Origin: Psychromonas sp.
GTDB lineage: Bacteria; Pseudomonadota; Gammaproteobacteria; Enterobacterales; Psychromonadaceae
Direction of reading: 5' to 3'
DNA length: 7,472 bases
Assembly: GCA_023145575.1 (NCBI GenBank)
Contig: JAGLDN010000258.1
Span: 1 to 7,472, forward strand
Part shown: positions 6,584-7,472 of the stretch, piece after piece
Layout of the letters: every line of letters starts with the position of its first letter
How positions within the stretch are numbered: the stretch's first letter is position 1
Notes under the pieces: model-generated
The model's input: the letters and a program-made list of their open reading frames with translations, nothing else
What the model was told of the DNA's origin: nothing
Databases searched by the model: none
Position numbers and translations under genes: made by a program

Positions 6584-7291
6584 ATGCAGTCAATGAAGCA
6601 AGTTGAACTGGCAAACCAAGCGTGGGTTGCATGGAATAATTCAGGCGCAAATAAACGCGCAGATTATTTATTAGATTGGGCGAATGTCCTGTTAAACGAT
6701 GTAACGTTAGGCTCAATGCCGTCAAAAATTGTTAATTATCAAATACAACAAGCATTACCGCTGATAGCGACAGAGCAACTAATGCCTGGGCCTACAGGAG
6801 AGAGTAATGCGCTCTATAGCAGTGGGCGAGGTACTTTTGTGATAACGGCTTGCGAAAATGTGCCGGTGGTTGCCGTTACAGGCTTAATCGTAGGGGCGCT
6901 TCTCGCGGGAAATTGTATTATTTTGTGTTTACCTAACAGTGAAAGCGCGCTTGGTAAAAAATTAATGATGACGCTTAATGGGGTTGGAATCAATGATCAA
7001 ATTATTCAATCGGTTGACTTCAAACATATTGATCTTCTTATTGCCAATCCTAGCGCCGCAGGTGTTGCATATGCAGGAGAGGAAATACAGGCGATACAAA
7101 TTAATAAACAGCTTGCTTCTCGTGAAGGTTTAATTGCACAATTAATTGTAGAAAGTGATTTTAAACAATTTAGCACCTTGGTGGATAAATACTTTGTTTA
7201 TCGCTTTATTACTGAACGCACAAGAACAATAAACGTGACAGCAGTGGGTGGAAATGCTAAATTATTGGCGCTTGGCAGTGGCAACAAATAG
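6584..7291 (+). CDS. Stand-alone PutA C-terminal domain (catalytically inactive aldehyde-dehydrogenase-like fold)
   Basis: The 235-residue product aligns by eye with the last roughly 230 residues of E. coli PutA, a domain with an aldehyde dehydrogenase-like fold but no catalytic role. LMPGPTGESN (66-75) matches LLPGPTGERN; LASREGLIAQ (177-186) matches VAARDGTIVS; and the end, ERTRTINVTAVGGNAKLLAL (211-230), matches ERSLSVNTAAAGGNASLMTI. It lacks the active-site Cys and Glu of true aldehyde dehydrogenases. In type B PutA the fused domain supports dehydrogenase activity and substrate channelling, so this protein probably binds the PutA upstream (inference). It starts eight bases after the putA stop in a different frame. 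GGAG (6578-6581) is only two bases from ATG 6584 but eleven from the in-frame ATG 6593, so the start may be either. Homology-based pipelines may mislabel it pyrroline-5-carboxylate dehydrogenase. Confidence 0.85.
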   Translation: MQSMKQVELANQAWVAWNNSGANKRADYLLDWANVLLNDVTLGSMPSKIVNYQIQQALPLIATEQLMPGPTGESNALYSSGRGTFVITACENVPVVAVTGLIVGALLAGNCIILCLPNSESALGKKLMMTLNGVGINDQIIQSVDFKHIDLLIANPSAAGVAYAGEEIQAIQINKQLASREGLIAQLIVESDFKQFSTLVDKYFVYRFITERTRTINVTAVGGNAKLLALGSGNK

Positions 7292-7472
7292 GAGTGCTTG
7301 TATTTAATAGCAATGACAGTCAATAAATATAGGTGTTTTAAACTGCTTGATATCCGCGCGGTCGACTGAGTGCAGCATCTTGAATGACAACATGGGTATC
7401 GTCCTAATGCAGGATAAAATATATGTTATATTGACGCTCTTGTGTGGCACTAAATTTCTAAACTTTACAGTT
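7292..7472. other. Region downstream of the putA operon, no identified gene
   Basis: No putP start and no clear rho-independent terminator is visible. Two frames are open to the right edge: a minus-strand frame ending at 7304-7306 (55 codons) and a plus-strand frame from 7317, with ATGs at 7392 and 7407. They overlap, neither shows a ribosome-binding site or a motif I recognise, and both cannot readily be genes. CCGCGCGG (7354-7361) is a perfect GC palindrome in AT-rich surroundings, and TCCT-N5-AGGA (7402-7414) is a small hairpin. Positions 7375-7394 match 368-387 at 16 of 20 bases. Confidence 0.4.

Noticed and set aside
6584..7291. Independent pyrroline-5-carboxylate dehydrogenase
   Set aside because: The protein is half the length of an aldehyde dehydrogenase, lacks the catalytic Cys and Glu motifs, and matches the non-catalytic PutA C-terminal domain instead.
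7292..7472. putP or another gene starting at 7392 or 7407
   Set aside because: Only 22 to 27 codons are visible, there is no ribosome-binding site, and the residues do not resemble the PutP N-terminus. A minus-strand frame is equally open.

Overview
The window is AT-rich chromosomal DNA, most likely from a marine gammaproteobacterium of the Vibrio / Photobacterium / Psychromonas / Moritella kind. The evidence is the close match of SelD and MnmH to my memory of the E. coli proteins, a small DUF3624-type membrane protein of the sort found in Vibrio and relatives, and a PutA without a DNA-binding domain. The genus is an inference. All well-supported genes lie on the + strand.

Layout. Positions 1-127 hold what looks like the C-terminal end of a Gly/Asp/Asn-rich protein cut by the window edge. 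Positions 128-927 have no convincing gene. They do contain much inverted symmetry: a nested set of arms at 369-534 and a 54-base imperfect palindrome at 588-641. Then come selD (928-1965), mnmH (1967-3097) and a small DUF3624-like gene (3078-3353), packed as a compact operon with a 1-base gap and a 20-base overlap. An 84-base gap with a plausible promoter and inverted repeats precedes putA (3438-6575). Eight bases after its stop begins a 235-codon gene (6584-7291). The last 181 bases hold no gene I can identify.

How the genes work together. SelD makes selenophosphate and MnmH uses it to turn wobble 2-thiouridine in certain tRNAs into 2-selenouridine, so selD-mnmH is a self-contained tRNA selenation module. 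No selA, selB or selC is visible here. PutA oxidises proline to glutamate in two steps. It lacks the N-terminal ribbon-helix-helix domain of E. coli PutA and stops where its aldehyde dehydrogenase domain ends.

The most interesting point is the gene after putA. It is not an independent dehydrogenase: it matches the C-terminal domain that in long PutAs is fused to the same polypeptide, with the PGPTGE segment near its start and the conserved ERxxxxN...GGNA motif at its end. The long PutA therefore appears split into two adjacent genes, and a -1 shift in the last 16 bases of putA would rejoin them. Whether this arrangement is already described I cannot tell from sequence alone.
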